From Calycina herbarum (taxonomy: Eukaryota; Ascomycota; Leotiomycetes; Helotiales; Pezizellaceae): a DNA stretch of 64,000 nt. A model generated the notes under the pieces. It was not told where the DNA came from and made no database searches. It saw nothing but the letters and a program-made list of their open reading frames with translations. The stretch is taken from positions 184,080-248,079 of the forward strand of contig LLEY01000095.1 of assembly GCA_001414485.1 (NCBI GenBank), in the 5' to 3' direction. The translations under genes and the position numbers were made by a program. Below, piece after piece: positions 1-11,651 of this stretch. Within the stretch, counting starts at the first letter, position 1; every line of letters begins with the position of its first letter.

Positions 1-1104
1 TAACGAATTAATCCTTGAACTGCCTTAGTCTGAAGCTGTAATTCAGTAATATTATGCGGTGTTTCAGGGACCTAAGAGTCTGGAGCTTGAGTAGGTAATA
101 GAAGAGGCGATGGTATCTGTATTTGAACATGTAACCGTGATAGTACTTGATCCGGATCGAAAGGAACTAGGCCAGTTGCTCTAAAACCACTCTGAATTGT
201 AGCTGAACTAAACGTAGTCGTACGAGCCTGTAAATATAAGTCTAAGAAGTCGTCTTTTTCTATATAATTAATTCCAGCTCGTATAAGCTCTTCTACAGCT
301 CGCTCGTACGATCGTTTTAAGACCGAAAAACAGCTAACATCTAGAGGTTGTAGGATATAGGATAAGTGAGTAGGTATATATAATATAATAATCGAGTTTT
401 ACGAGTAATACTAGTCGAATTCGGCTATAATATGACTTCTATAGCTATCAAGTATTAGAAGTCGATATCTTCTAATTATACGATCTTATATATACGGATT
501 AAAGACCTTTTTAAGCTAAGTAAGGCCTAATTCGTCTGTTGTCTATCCGTTTTTACTAACTCTAATTATCTAATTAAGAGACAAGGTCTTAAACCAGCTC
601 TTTTATTATATCTTACCTTTGAAAATAACTATTATCAGAAGAACCTGTCTAGTAGAATTAACTAACTTAATAACTATAATCTATTTACGATTTCCAGGTT
701 GAACTATAACTGTACGATTCCTCTCTATAGCTGTAATTACTTTTGCTGTAGAAATTACTCTTATCTAAAAGCCTGTTTTATTAAAGTTATATATATCCTC
801 GTCTAGAATTCCGTATTTTGTAATTATATTTTATATAAGCTGAAACCAGGCTCTAATAACGTTAGGATCTTCGTATTTTGCTCGCTGATAATCGTACTTT
901 CGATTATATTATAATTTAAGTTTAAGATATCGAGTTATAAAGTTATATATCTAACGTTTGCCTATTTCGAGTTATTTAGCTTACGCGTTCTAAACGCGTT
1001 CTATAAGAAGTATTTCAGCTATCTATTATATAAGAGCCTTTGTTAGAGATATACTACGTATATCTATAGATAATATATATTTAATAAGTGCGGTTTCTTC
1101 GGTT
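1..1104 (-). pseudogene. Pogo/Fot1-like transposase, C-terminal and central part (element pogo-1), cut by the window edge
   Basis: On the minus strand this reads as a Tc1/mariner-superfamily DDE transposase. Around 780-900 the readable segment includes KYEDPNVIRAWFQL and GILDEDIYNFNKTGF, matching the first-Asp block of Fot1/pogo transposases with the usual Asp changed to Asn. At 1-360 it reads LQPLDVSCFSVLKRSYERA and GFRATGLVPFDPDQ, the third-Asp block and the region after it. An HTH_CenpB-like stretch (ILLIERV, then IGKR and IYNFI) lies near 950-1060. Stops interrupt the right two thirds, while 1-360 is nearly clean and keeps CA/TG dinucleotides. The N-terminus resumes at 7150, beyond LTR-1. 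Identification is strong; the left end is outside the window. Confidence 0.8.
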
Positions 1105-1338
1105 TATTACGATCTATATCTGAAGGCAAAGGTATAAGAGTATATATATATATATATTCGAGAATTTAAAGCTATAGTTCTAAGAACAAGGGAATGCGGA
1201 ATATATACTCTACGAAAAAGAGGTATTCCTACTAACTATAAAGAGCCTTTAATCTCGTTATAAATCCGTCCAAGCGTTGCGGCTCTGACGGTCACGTGTA
1301 GGACCGAGAATCACGTGTTATAGACTAGCGCCGTAACA
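1105..1338 (-). repeat. LTR-1 left LTR (3' LTR of the minus-strand element)
   Basis: This 234-bp LTR pairs with 6913-7144. Differences are mostly C/T and G/A transitions. It contains GTCACGTGTAGG and ATCACGTG E-box-like palindromes that are kept in both copies. Confidence 0.9.
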
Positions 1339-4300
1339 TTACCCCCCCTTTTAGAAAAAGCTTGTCTATAAGCTTTGTATTACGACTGAATCGTCTATTA
1401 GATAATTATAATCGTCTATTCCGTCTTCCTACGCTCGTATCCAGCTTTGTAAAGCCCTTGGTAGACCAGCGTAGGCTAGATTAGTAAGGTGAAAATCGCG
1501 TAATTTATATAAGTAATACTTAAAATTCGAGGCTAGATACTACTATAGATCAAGGTTATAGCCTAACTATTAAACCCTATATTAGAGCTTTCTACGAACT
1601 GCTTTTATAGCTAAGACTTCTTCTACTTCCTACTCTTCCTAATCTATAACCTATATTAGTAGAGGTGGTTTGTTTACCTATCTAGGTAACGGATCTATAA
1701 CAGCCTTATAGAGCAGTAACGGGTAGAATATAGAGTGTATACGGAAGTAGTCTAGTAGTTCGAGCTAGAAAGAGTATCCTTCGTAGGCTATAATCCAGAA
1801 CGGACCCTCGTTTTATCTATCTAGCTTATAGCTCGGCTAGTCTATCTTCTAATTACGAGTCGATACTTAAACAAAGTCGTCTATATCAAAGTCTACTACT
1901 CTTCGAATCCAGTTCGCGGACCTTATATAGCGGTCTTATGCTTTACTAACTAATTCCTTTACTATAGTCTAAGTGTCGTATATTCTCTATATAAGTGTCT
2001 CTGTATCGGTCTAGTTAAGCTATTCGTAGACTATTACGGATTTATCTAGACAGTTCTAATTAAAGAACGTAGTAGCTACGTATCTATTAATTACTTTAAA
2101 GAGCGAGAGCCTACCTAGACTCTTATATAAAAGCGTAAGCTAAGCGTAGTCTAGAATAGAGATAAGTTCGCTCTAGTTATCCTAATAGTAACTAACAAAA
2201 GACTATAGGCGTTAATTAATCTATTAGTTTATAATTTCAGTTTATCTATTAGTTTATAGGTAGAAAGCAGTAGATAGCTTAAGCTTTATACTAAGGATTC
2301 CGTAGAATTTAGACTAGAAAGAAGAAACAAACTATAGTCTATAGTCTAAAATAATGCTTTATAGATAGCCGTAGGTTTAATAGATCTATATAACGTATAT
2401 TCGAGCTATATCTCGGGCTATAACTGTCTTTAGATAGGGGATCGAGACTGATTACTTAGTTAGGCGATCTATAACTACCTATAAGGTATTATAACCTTAT
2501 TTATTAGTAGGGAAAGACTTATAGTCTATAGTAATATGCTGTCAGAGACGTTCTAGAACTAGTAACAGGTGTAAAAACCTAGGTTTATAGTCGCGAGGAA
2601 CCGTAGTACGTCGACAGTCTCCGCAGTTACTAATATAGGTTTCTACGGACGTCTGTAAACCTTTCCACTAGTATCTATAGGCGAGGATAGCTACCGTCTT
2701 TGTCTGTCTAGGGTAAGCCGTAGATACTTATACGTAAGCCTCATAGATTAGGTCCGTCTATAAGGTGCCTTGATCAAGAACTACGAGTCTCTTTTACTAA
2801 AGAAGTAAGCTGTTCTCTATTATCTAGTTTTAGTACCCGTAGGTAGCTTTCGTTTAGTCGTCTTCTAAGTCTAAAGAGTTATAGTTAATAGTAAGTAACT
2901 GGTCGACAAGGTTAAGCGAGGGTTCTAAGGTAACTAGGGCTAACGTTATAGGAGGTTCTAATCGAGTAGTAATACGTGGATCTAACTAATTAGACGTAAG
3001 TAAGGTTTGTTATCTTATAGACGCTTTTAGGTCGTTCTATAGATTAACGTCTTAGTCTCGGCGTATTAGCGTGTCCGTTTTCTTATTCTGCTTACTAGAT
3101 TAAAACGTAATTATAAAATAGAACTCTAATAGAAACTCTGCCTATCTCGCTTACTACTAGTTCAAGGTTTTAGAGGTTATAAAGTACTCTAAAGCTTTAT
3201 AATCGGTGAAGACCTTGATCTAGGAGCTAGTCTAAGCAAGATCCGCTTACTATTGTCTAAAAGAGCGTATAATAGCTAACATCTTCTTATCGTAGATTTA
3301 GTAGTTTAGCTTAGCGAGGTTTATCGTCTTCGAGAAGTAGTCTATAGGTCTCTACGGTTCGGTTTCGGATATACGTTATAATATTATAACTGTAACTATT
3401 CCGTTAGAAGCGTTAGTCTTAACTATAGTCTCTAAATCGGCTATAAAGTAGTATAAGAGAGGGGCGGTAACTAAGGCTTCTTTTAACGTATTAAAAGCCT
3501 TCTTATATTCTAAGTCGAACTTAAACAGCACTTCCTTACCTATAAGATAGTTTAGTAGACGAGCAATCCGTCTATAATCCTAAATAAAACGTCAGTAGAA
3601 GTTGTAAAAACCTAGGAAGGACTAGATACTCTTAATAGTACTAGGATATTTCTAGGAAACGATTACTAAGATCTTCTCTAGGTTAACTTCGATTCTGTCT
3701 ATAGAGATAATAAAACCAAGGTACTTCGTATAAGTAACGTAGAACTCTATCTTCTTAATATCTACTTATAGCCTAGCTTTACAGAGCCGTTCTAAGACCT
3801 TATAGACGTGTTTAATATGTTCGAGCTTATTATTAGAGTATATAAGAATGTTGTTAAGGTAAGCTATATAAAAGTTATCGAGATATTCTATAAAAACGCT
3901 ATTTATATACCTCTAGTACGTAGTAGGACCGTTAGTTAAGCCGAAAGGTAACACTTTATATTTGAATATATTATAATAGGTCTAAAAGGTTATAAGTTCT
4001 TCTAACTCTAGTTCTATACGTATATAGTTAAAAGCTTAATAAATGTTAAGCTTTATAAGGATTTTAGTACTAGTGATTTATATAAAAGTTTTATTAATTA
4101 GTAGAAGAGAGTGCTAGTCCTTATAAGTAAGGTTATTAAGTTTCTAGTAGTTGATATAGAGCTGTAAGCTTCTGTTAAGCTTCTTTATAAACAGTACTAG
4201 AGAGGCGAAAAGGGCGTAGCTAGGAATAATAAACCCTTTATCGAGGTTATTAAGAATATACTGCTTTATAGCTAGAAGTTCCTTAGTTGTTATCCTATAT

Positions 4301-6912
4301 AATAAGCTATATAATAGAGTATTTAGACTTATAAGTTTAATCTAGTAGTCGACTTAGTTTTATAGTAGGAGAAGCTCGTCTAAAGCTCTCTTTGAAAAGA
4401 TATCCTTAAAGTCTATATATTCCTAGTAAACGTTCTATTCTACTAGTTGTTCGTCTAAAGTGTAATCTACTAAAGAGAGCTCTATATATAACCTGTCTAT
4501 AAGAGTATAGTCAATCTCTTATAAGCTAGTAGAGAAGACTTCGTTATTACGCTTTTAAAGGTTAAGTTTAAAAGTAGTAGCTCTAATATAATAGATATTA
4601 ATAGCAAAGTCTTCTATAGGTTTATAGATGTCTATAAGCGAGCTTATAGCCGCTTTATAGTCTATAACTAAACGTTTTCCTAAGAAGGATCGACAACGTT
4701 ATTAGTAGTTAGGAATAAGAACCTATATTCTATTCTAAGTAGAGACAAGGTCTTATTAAAAGCTTTTATCTAGAATTTCCTCGAGAGTAACTAGTAGCGG
4801 GGTTTAGCGCTAGCTTCGAGGCAGTATTAAATAGATTAATATAAGTTCCTCTATAGTATTCTAGCAAAGGTCGCAGTTCTCTATATCCTCCTAAGCCTAG
4901 AGGTCTAGTAGAGAGATAGTTATTAATTCTCTAGTAATAAGTACTAAGTAATCGAATCAACGAACTAGAGGAAGGGATTCTAGCTACTTAATCTTATAGC
5001 TATAGACTACTAACTTTACGTTTACGTCTATAAGCTATTAACAGCTAATAATAATATTATATCTACTAATATTAGTAATTAGGAAGAGCGTATTAGTAAA
5101 CTGTCGTCTGTCGATACTCAGCGTTAAGCGAATAACGTAAGTAATCGCTAGTCCTTTATATCTATTAAGCCCTATAATTAATATTACGTATAATAGCTTT
5201 TCCGTAGCCTATCTATAATATTAACTTAACTAGTTAGCTAAAGCTATGTTAATAAATAGCTATCTATTCACTCTAGTATTAATAAGTCTAGTAGTATTAA
5301 AAGTATATCTATTCTTAATTAAAGTATATATAGTTATAAAAGCCTTTCTATCTATTATATAACTTAGATTAAGAGGTTAAGATCTAAGTTTGTTTTACTC
5401 TAAAGAGAAGACTTACTTCAGAGCTATTCTTTTTCCGAGTCCTTATAGACGAGTTCCTCGTTAGCCGATTCTTCTCTAAACGCTTGTAGTCTGTAGGAGT
5501 CCGTAAGCGAGTTTTCAGCGTCTTCTAATAGCTTAATAGCTGTAGAGGGTTTTCGAGGAAGAGGGCATTTACTAGCGTAGTACCTAGGTTTATTATAATT
5601 GTAATAGATAACGTCTACTATATCCTAGACAGGAGTTATACTCTTACGAGTAGGCAAAGAAGTCTTACAGTCCGTAACTAGAGAGTAACAGACCGGGCTT
5701 TAGGTTAGCGGATAACTAATAGTAGTATATAGAGCCGGAAGTTAGTAAGTTGATCCGTAGCTAGTAGGGAAACCTCTTATAGGTAGGCGGCGGTTGTAGC
5801 GAGCTATAAGGCGTTCCTTAATAGTTACCCCGTCTTAATAGACAGAGTAACAGCGGTTATATAACTAGTTAAGGTTACTAGAGTGATTTAGACTAGTAAG
5901 ATACTTACTTAGAGAGCTAGCGTAAGCTTCTAGTATAAATCTTCGGACTACTTACTTAACGGGATATAAGCCTTAGTTATAAAGCTTAAGAAGGTTGCTT
6001 TAAACATAGTAAAAGTCTTGTTCTCTTATATTAAGAGTTTATAGAAGACCTTATAAGCCTCTACGGCTTCGTTACTATCTATAAATAAGGTATCTAGATA
6101 TATAAGTATATCTATAACGTCTATAAATAAGGTAGAGGAACCGAAATCTATCTATGGTTCTAGATACTCTTATACTACGTCAGAAGTAGCTATAAAGACG
6201 AAGGTAAGTTTATCTTATTCGTCTTTAAAGAGGTTCTTTCTTATTTTACTAGCTAGGATAATCTACCAGGCCTTATATAACAGGGAGATACTGTTCTTAA
6301 GTTTCTTACTATCTTAGAACTTATAAGCAGAATTGTTAGAACTAAATCGAGAATAGAAGGAGTTAGTAGTAGCCTCTTAGAGGGCTTATATATACTCGTA
6401 GCTTAGGAGAGGGTTATTAGAGTAGTTTATAGACAACGGGGTTTAGTAGAGTTACGTATATAAAGAGAGGATTTTAGCTTATAAACGAACGTTTTCGTTT
6501 ATAAGAGGCTCGCTTATTACAGAGAAGGTAGGCGAGGGAGGGGCAACTCTAGGGGTATTATCTAGTTATTAAGGCTTAGTTCGAAACAAGCTAGTAGGTG
6601 TCTTCTCTTTTCTACCACGACTACTTCGAGTATTAACTATTATATTATTAGAAAGAAAGGAGGAGAAGGTAGAGAGAGGTTATAAAAAAAGGTTATATAG
6701 GCTGTTATAGGCGTATCTTTCAAGGAGATAAGTCGTTATAGACATAGAGATACTTAAGAGATCCGTTTATAAGAAGAGAGGCTGTTATAGGCAGAGAAGG
6801 AGGGTTGTAATTATACTATTATAAGTGTAAGATCTTCTAGCTATTATAAGCATAGAATCCAGTTAATATTACAATCCTTTATAAGGAGTAAAAAGGGTTA
6901 AGCTTTAAATAA

Positions 6913-7144
6913 TATTATAATCTATATCTAAAGGCAAAGACACAAGAGTATATATATATATATTCGAGAATTTAAAGCTACAGTTCTAAGAACGAGGGAA
7001 TACGGAATATATACTCTACGAAAAAGAGGTATTCCTACTAACTATAAAGAGCCTTTAATCTCGTTATAAATCCGTCCAAGCGTTGCGGCTCTGACGGTCA
7101 CGTGTAGGACCGAGAATCACGTGTTACGGACCAGCGCCGTAACA
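6913..7144 (-). repeat. LTR-1 right LTR (5' LTR of the minus-strand element)
   Basis: This 232-bp partner of 1105-1338 starts TATTATAATC and ends GCGCCGTAACA, followed by the target duplication CGGTT. Confidence 0.9.
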
Positions 7145-7432
7145 CGGTTTAAGTAAGTTTTAGGTTAGAAGAGGTAAAATCGGATCGAGAGAGGGTTCCT
7201 TAGTTCCGCCGACGTAAGGTTGTATATAGAGTATCGTATACGTATATAGCGGCTCGTAAGCTTGAAAATCGGTTCTGCCGATAAGCCTGAAGAGTAAGTA
7301 TAATTCGTCCTTCTATATTAGATATTTTAATAGTTGGTTATTAAGTTATCTTAGTTTAAAGTATAGAACGCGGTATTTTAGTAGAGGTGCTAGACCGCGT
7401 ACTTGTCTAGACCGCTTACTTATCAAGTACGT
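7145..7432 (-). pseudogene. Pogo-1 transposase N-terminus and right terminal inverted repeat
   Basis: The reading frame interrupted at 1104 resumes here on the minus strand. The codons read NIEGRIILTLQAYRQNRFSS, then a stretch with RAAIYVYDTLYTTLRRR, then LKLTQTEETALIKYIL. This is the psq-type HTH N-terminus of pogo/Fot1 transposases. The first five bases (CGGTT) are the second copy of the LTR-1 target duplication. The element ends at about 7432 with ACGT followed by TA (7433-7434). Just inside are two near-identical direct repeats, CTAGACCGCGTACTTG and CTAGACCGCTTACTT (about 7390-7420), the likely transposase-binding arms. Confidence 0.75.
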
Positions 7433-8890
7433 TATTTTTATAAAGGAGTAGAATGTTTTATATAAGCCGAGAAAGCAAGATAGGTAGATTATATATATAG
7501 AGATTTCTGCTTCTAGTTTCTTAGTACTGAATTAATTTTTAATCTCGTTTCTTTTGTCTACGAACTCTTATAGTATATATCTACTTATTTAGAAAAAGCT
7601 ATAACTAAAGAATAATAAAGCAGAGTAATAGAAGTGTCGCTCTAATTAATATAACCGTACTAAAAGAACGAAAGACAGGCTATAACAAGTGCTAATATAT
7701 GTAGTAACCTAGTTAACCGCTAACCTAACTTATATAGAACTTAATATAGTCGATACTATAGCAAAGATAAAGAGAATTAGCCTATAGAGCCTCGCGAAAT
7801 AATCTCTATATTAACTATAGATTTATTCAAAGTGGAATTTACAGAGGAAGAATAGTATATAAAAGTTTAGATAGAAAAGCCTTAGCTTACTATAGCTATA
7901 TCGAGCCGATACGTTAGTATTCTTAATATAGTCTAAGGTAGAAATAAACCGACAGAAGGCTATCTAATCTATATTATAGAGAATAAGGCAGAGGTGGTCT
8001 TGCTTTGTAATATTAAGTTAGACTTGTATTAAATTAGATACTAATAGGTTCGTAGATATTCTAACGCTGCTTTTCGGATTACGTCTTAACAGCTACTGAG
8101 ATAAGTAGATTAATTAATAAGAAACGTTTCCTAGAATCTATATAAGAGTAGGTATTTAGGAAGAGGCTTAATATATATTCGATTGTAGAACTAGACTAAA
8201 TAGAGACGAGGTTCTTCGGTAATAATTATCTTATAACCTTTTACACGTTATCGATATAATAGGTTAATATTACTACTTAAGTAGGTCGATATTACCTAAA
8301 GATATAGTACGAAGGTCTCTAGGTTCTTACTCTAGAATTTATTATCGAGGAACTACGCTATCTTAGGAAAGTCTTTAAGTATTAAATAAGAATACTTAGA
8401 GAGAAAGGTATTTATTTATACTATATTATCTTTAGTCTTAAGGTCGGTATAGAGCTGCTAGCTTTTAAGAAATAGAGATAACTTAAAGATACGTTCTATT
8501 GTAGGTAAAGGGAGGTAATAGATTCAAGGATTTTATCTTATAAAAATAAATATTCCGTAGGTAGACTTTAGGTAGAATAGATTAGATACGGCTTAGTCTT
8601 AATTTATAGCTAACCTTTTCAGCTATAGGCTATAGGCTATAGGCTATAAATAGTATAAAGTTAGTACCTCTCTTTATTACTATTATTTTTAAGTACTATT
8701 AAATAATTATCTCTCTATCTAAATCTATAATTCAATCCGCTTAAAACATTTATTAATTACTACTATAGTATACTATAGTCTAATATCAGTAGACGAGTAT
8801 ACTAATTAATTAAAGTTCAGCTTATAATAGACGACGATATAGAGCTAAGGACTCTATATAAACCCGTAGTAGAGACAGCTAGAGACTAAA
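7433..8890. other. RIP-mutated DNA with no gene I can name
   Basis: This is AT-rich sequence with strong CA/TG depletion. The plus strand at about 7800-8560 has a long, stop-interrupted frame with a plausible amino-acid mix, but I do not recognise it. A short tandem repeat (four copies of GGCTATA) lies at about 8622-8652. The stretch sits between the right end of pogo-1 and the hydrolase/NLR remnant and could include the latter's upstream region. Confidence 0.4.
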
Positions 8891-9800
8891 CATCTATTGT
8901 TAAGTACGCTACTCTATTTATCCTTAGATTTTTCTATTCTCCTAATACCTTATAACATCGTCGCTATCTATAGCATCGGTTCCTACTCTAACGATATCTA
9001 GTATAAGAGTGTCGGTATACCTAAAGCGCTATCCTATATCAACTGGCTTAAGAATGTAAATATACTACTCTCAGTAGTACTAAACGCTTGGATAATATAG
9101 TATAGATATATATCCCGATAGTTTAGAGAAGAGGCTATTCGCTAGAAGATAACCACCGTTGTAGAACGTTTACTTATCTCTTTAAAACGTATAAGAAAGG
9201 TAACCTATTATATTACTTTACTTAATTCAAAGTACTGATTTTGTTTCTAAGACTCTATACTCTAATCACGTCCTCTTATATTTGTTACGTACTGCTTTAG
9301 TAGACTAGCTATCTTATAGGTTTAGATATCTACTTTATACGAAAGAACTACTAGCTAAAACACTATAAGCACTTCTTAACGTAGAACGTTTTTCTAACGA
9401 ATAGCCTAGAATATATTCTACTACTTATAGTATAGTGTTTCTTAGTACCTCTTTTAAAAGAGCTCTTATATTAATACTAAGCGAACTTCTTAAGATAGTA
9501 AATATAGAATACTAAGATATAATTTAAAGAGAAATCTTATAGATACTTAATCTTAATAATAAATCGCTACTTAAGATAGTATATATCTTTAAGAAGGTTT
9601 AAGTAAAGTTACTATAGAGAGCTAAGATTACGTGTTTCTTTAAGTAGAAGTTATATAATATTAAGGCTATCTTAGGAAAAGAAGAGAAGAAGGTATATTA
9701 TATCTAAACCTAGAGAGGCTTTAAAACTAATTAGAATAGTTATTTATAGTTTTAGAAGGCTCTAGCTGCCTTAGTTTAGCGTAGAAAATCGGTCTTAAAT
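8890..9800 (+). pseudogene. Possible SesB-like alpha/beta-hydrolase remnant upstream of the NLR gene
   Basis: With stops read through, the plus strand gives RPLIFVTYCFSRLAIL near 9260-9330, resembling the nucleophile-elbow segment (…VxHSxGG…) of SesB/lipase-like domains with the Ser and Gly codons lost. A segment near 9400-9450 resembles the following …CFLGTP… strand. Near 9625-9700 it reads ITCFFK and KAILGKEEKKVYYI, resembling the C-terminal part of the same family. The PNP_UDP part of the NLR gene starts about 200 bp downstream on the same strand. This could be an independent gene or an extra N-terminal domain of the NLR. Frameshifts between the segments make this a weak call. Confidence 0.35.
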
Positions 9801-9849
9801 AGAATTATTTCAATATAAATAAATTTAGAAAGCTTATAAATAAGAAGTA

Positions 9850-11407
9850 TCTAACGGTATATAATACTATAATTAGTATTATAGATACTATCCCGAGTAT
9901 AACTACGTTGAAAAGAGGTTAAAAGTATAATAAGTAATAAGAACCTACGCTTAATATATCTAAGAGAAAAAAAGATTAAACGCTAATAGACATCGCCTCT
10001 AAGTAGAAATTAGTATATAATAATTATACTATCGCGTATATCTATTCTATAAGCGTCGAACTAACCCTAGTTATAGTAATACTAGATAAGTAATACTAGA
10101 GTCTACTGATAATTTATAACTAGAACAGTTATACGCTTAGATATATAGGAGAGTATAATATTATTATTACGGTTATACTAGAGATCGGTAATAATATAGT
10201 AGTAACAGTTATAACATAGCTACTAAACGACTTTATATCGATTAGGTTTAGCTTATTAGTAGATATCGAGAGTAGTATACCTAGTAATAATAAGAGCGAT
10301 ATTCGACTAGGAGATATCGTAGTTAGTAAGCTAATAGTAATATTTAGAGGTATTATATAGTTCGATAGAGAGAAGATAAATACTAATAGAAAATTTAAAT
10401 AGACAGAGGTGTTAAATAAACCTCTACTTATACTTATAGCAAATATATAGAAGCTAGCGTTAAATTATAGAATATATAGTAGCTAAATCCCTATATATCT
10501 ATTAGAAATTTTTAAGATCTTCTTAAGTATAGTAGCTAAATATACTTTCTTAAATAGCGAGTAAGATTAGTTGTTTAATACTTCTTATTCTTATATTAAA
10601 GGAAATAGCTATCGGTTATATAATTAAAGTAAAATTATTAAGTATAATCTATAAAAGGATATAATACCTATAATCTACTATAGTACTATTAGATCTTCTA
10701 ATACACTTGTTAAAGATAGTAAGATAAGAGATAAACTAAGAAAGAACTTAGAGATTATTTATATAGAGATAGAAGTAGCGGGACTAATAGACGATTTTTC
10801 TTATATTATTATTTATAGAATTTATAACTATACCGACTCTTATAAAAATAAGAAATAGCAGCCGTATACCGCGGCTACCGCTACTGCCTACGCAAAGGAG
10901 CTTATCTTAACTATTCTATCGTAGAAGGTAGCTACGACAGTAACAGCAGCGTATACTCTTAAAGATATATTATCTAACCTCTGATATTAGGTCTCTTAGT
11001 AGTTTTTAAGCAGCTGCTCTTTATTTAATATACTAAGTTATTACTATTACTATTTTTATACTATATTCTAAGTATTTAATATTTGTAAACTATAGAGGAA
11101 GGTACTAATTTTATTCCTCTCTTAGTAGATAGTTAGTAGCTTATTCTATTTAGATGTAATAAGAACTTTATTAGTTATAAATCTTAACTCGAAGAACTTA
11201 TAACTATATCTAACCTAGAGAATAATAAGAAGAACTGTTAAAGAGTAGTAGTAACAGGACTCGGTAGAATAGAGAAGATATAACTTACTCTTAAGACTAT
11301 CTTTTAAGTTAAGGAATTATCTCTCTCTTACTCTATATTCTAAGTATCTACTATCGATATAGCTAGTTTTAAACAGGCTTATTATAAGATTAGAGTAAAA
11401 CTTAAGA
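9850..11407 (+). pseudogene. NLR-type gene, 5' part: PNP_UDP domain and first half of NB-ARC (RIP-inactivated)
   Basis: Fungal NLR-like (STAND) proteins couple an N-terminal effector-type domain to a nucleotide-binding switch and superstructure-forming repeats, and act in non-self recognition and cell death. Here the plus strand reads YNNYTIAYIYSISVELTLVI near 10010, PSNNKSDIRLGDIVVSKL near 10270-10330 and EIEVAGLIDDFSYIIIYRIY near 10760-10830, which is the nucleoside-phosphorylase (PNP_UDP_1) fold. The NB-ARC P-loop lies at 11257-11280 and reads GLGRIEKI; the family pattern is GxxGxGK(T/S). The next block, SIFxVSTIDIASFKQAYYK, runs up to the LTR-2 insertion. Numerous TAG/TAA codons show RIP. 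The start codon is not decidable; the basic N-terminal segment near 9950 suits a normal start for this architecture. Confidence 0.8.
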
Positions 11408-11651
11408 TATTAAGAGTTATACCCGTAGAATAAGTCTCGGAAGTACTTCAGCGACGTATTTACGTGACCTCGCTTAGCAACGTATAGACGTGATAGAACC
11501 TTCGAGAAGTACTCTTAGTAGAACTCTCTAGAATAAGTAGACTAAGTATATAAGTTAGTAAGGACTCTAGCTTAGAAAGGATAATCGAATCTTCTTATAT
11601 ATAGACAGCCTCTATAGTTTAATTCATTAGCACTTGTTATAAGCTCTAATA
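11408..11651 (+). repeat. LTR-2 5' LTR
   Basis: This 244-bp LTR begins TATTAAGAGTTATACCCGT and ends GCTCTAATA. The solo LTR at 24468-24709 belongs to the same family. Confidence 0.92.

Larger units (their letters stand above)
1105..7144 (-). mobile_element. LTR-1: full-length Ty3/gypsy chromovirus, RIP-degraded gag-pol on the minus strand
   Basis: Two LTRs (1105-1338 and 6913-7144) are flanked by the 5-bp duplication CGGTT (1100-1104 and 7145-7149). The LTR begins TATTACG and ends CGTAACA, i.e. TG...CA ends with RIP damage. On the minus strand, order right to left: a gag zinc knuckle near 5560-5620 (YYNYNKPRYYASKCP, with Cys codons now Tyr); RT near 3560-4330 with YLNNILIY at about 3841-3870 (family YxDD); RNase H; integrase at about 1900-2650 with SNCGDCRR and VIDRLTK; and a chromodomain-like tail near 1560-1700. 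A purine tract (7 G, read on minus) at 1339-1352 abuts the left LTR, confirming the orientation. It inserted into pogo-1. Frames are full of stops, so the element is dead. Confidence 0.92.

Noticed and set aside
1331..1350. tRNA primer-binding site next to the left LTR of LTR-1
   Set aside because: RT and integrase read on the minus strand, so the C-run there is the complement of the polypurine tract, not a PBS.
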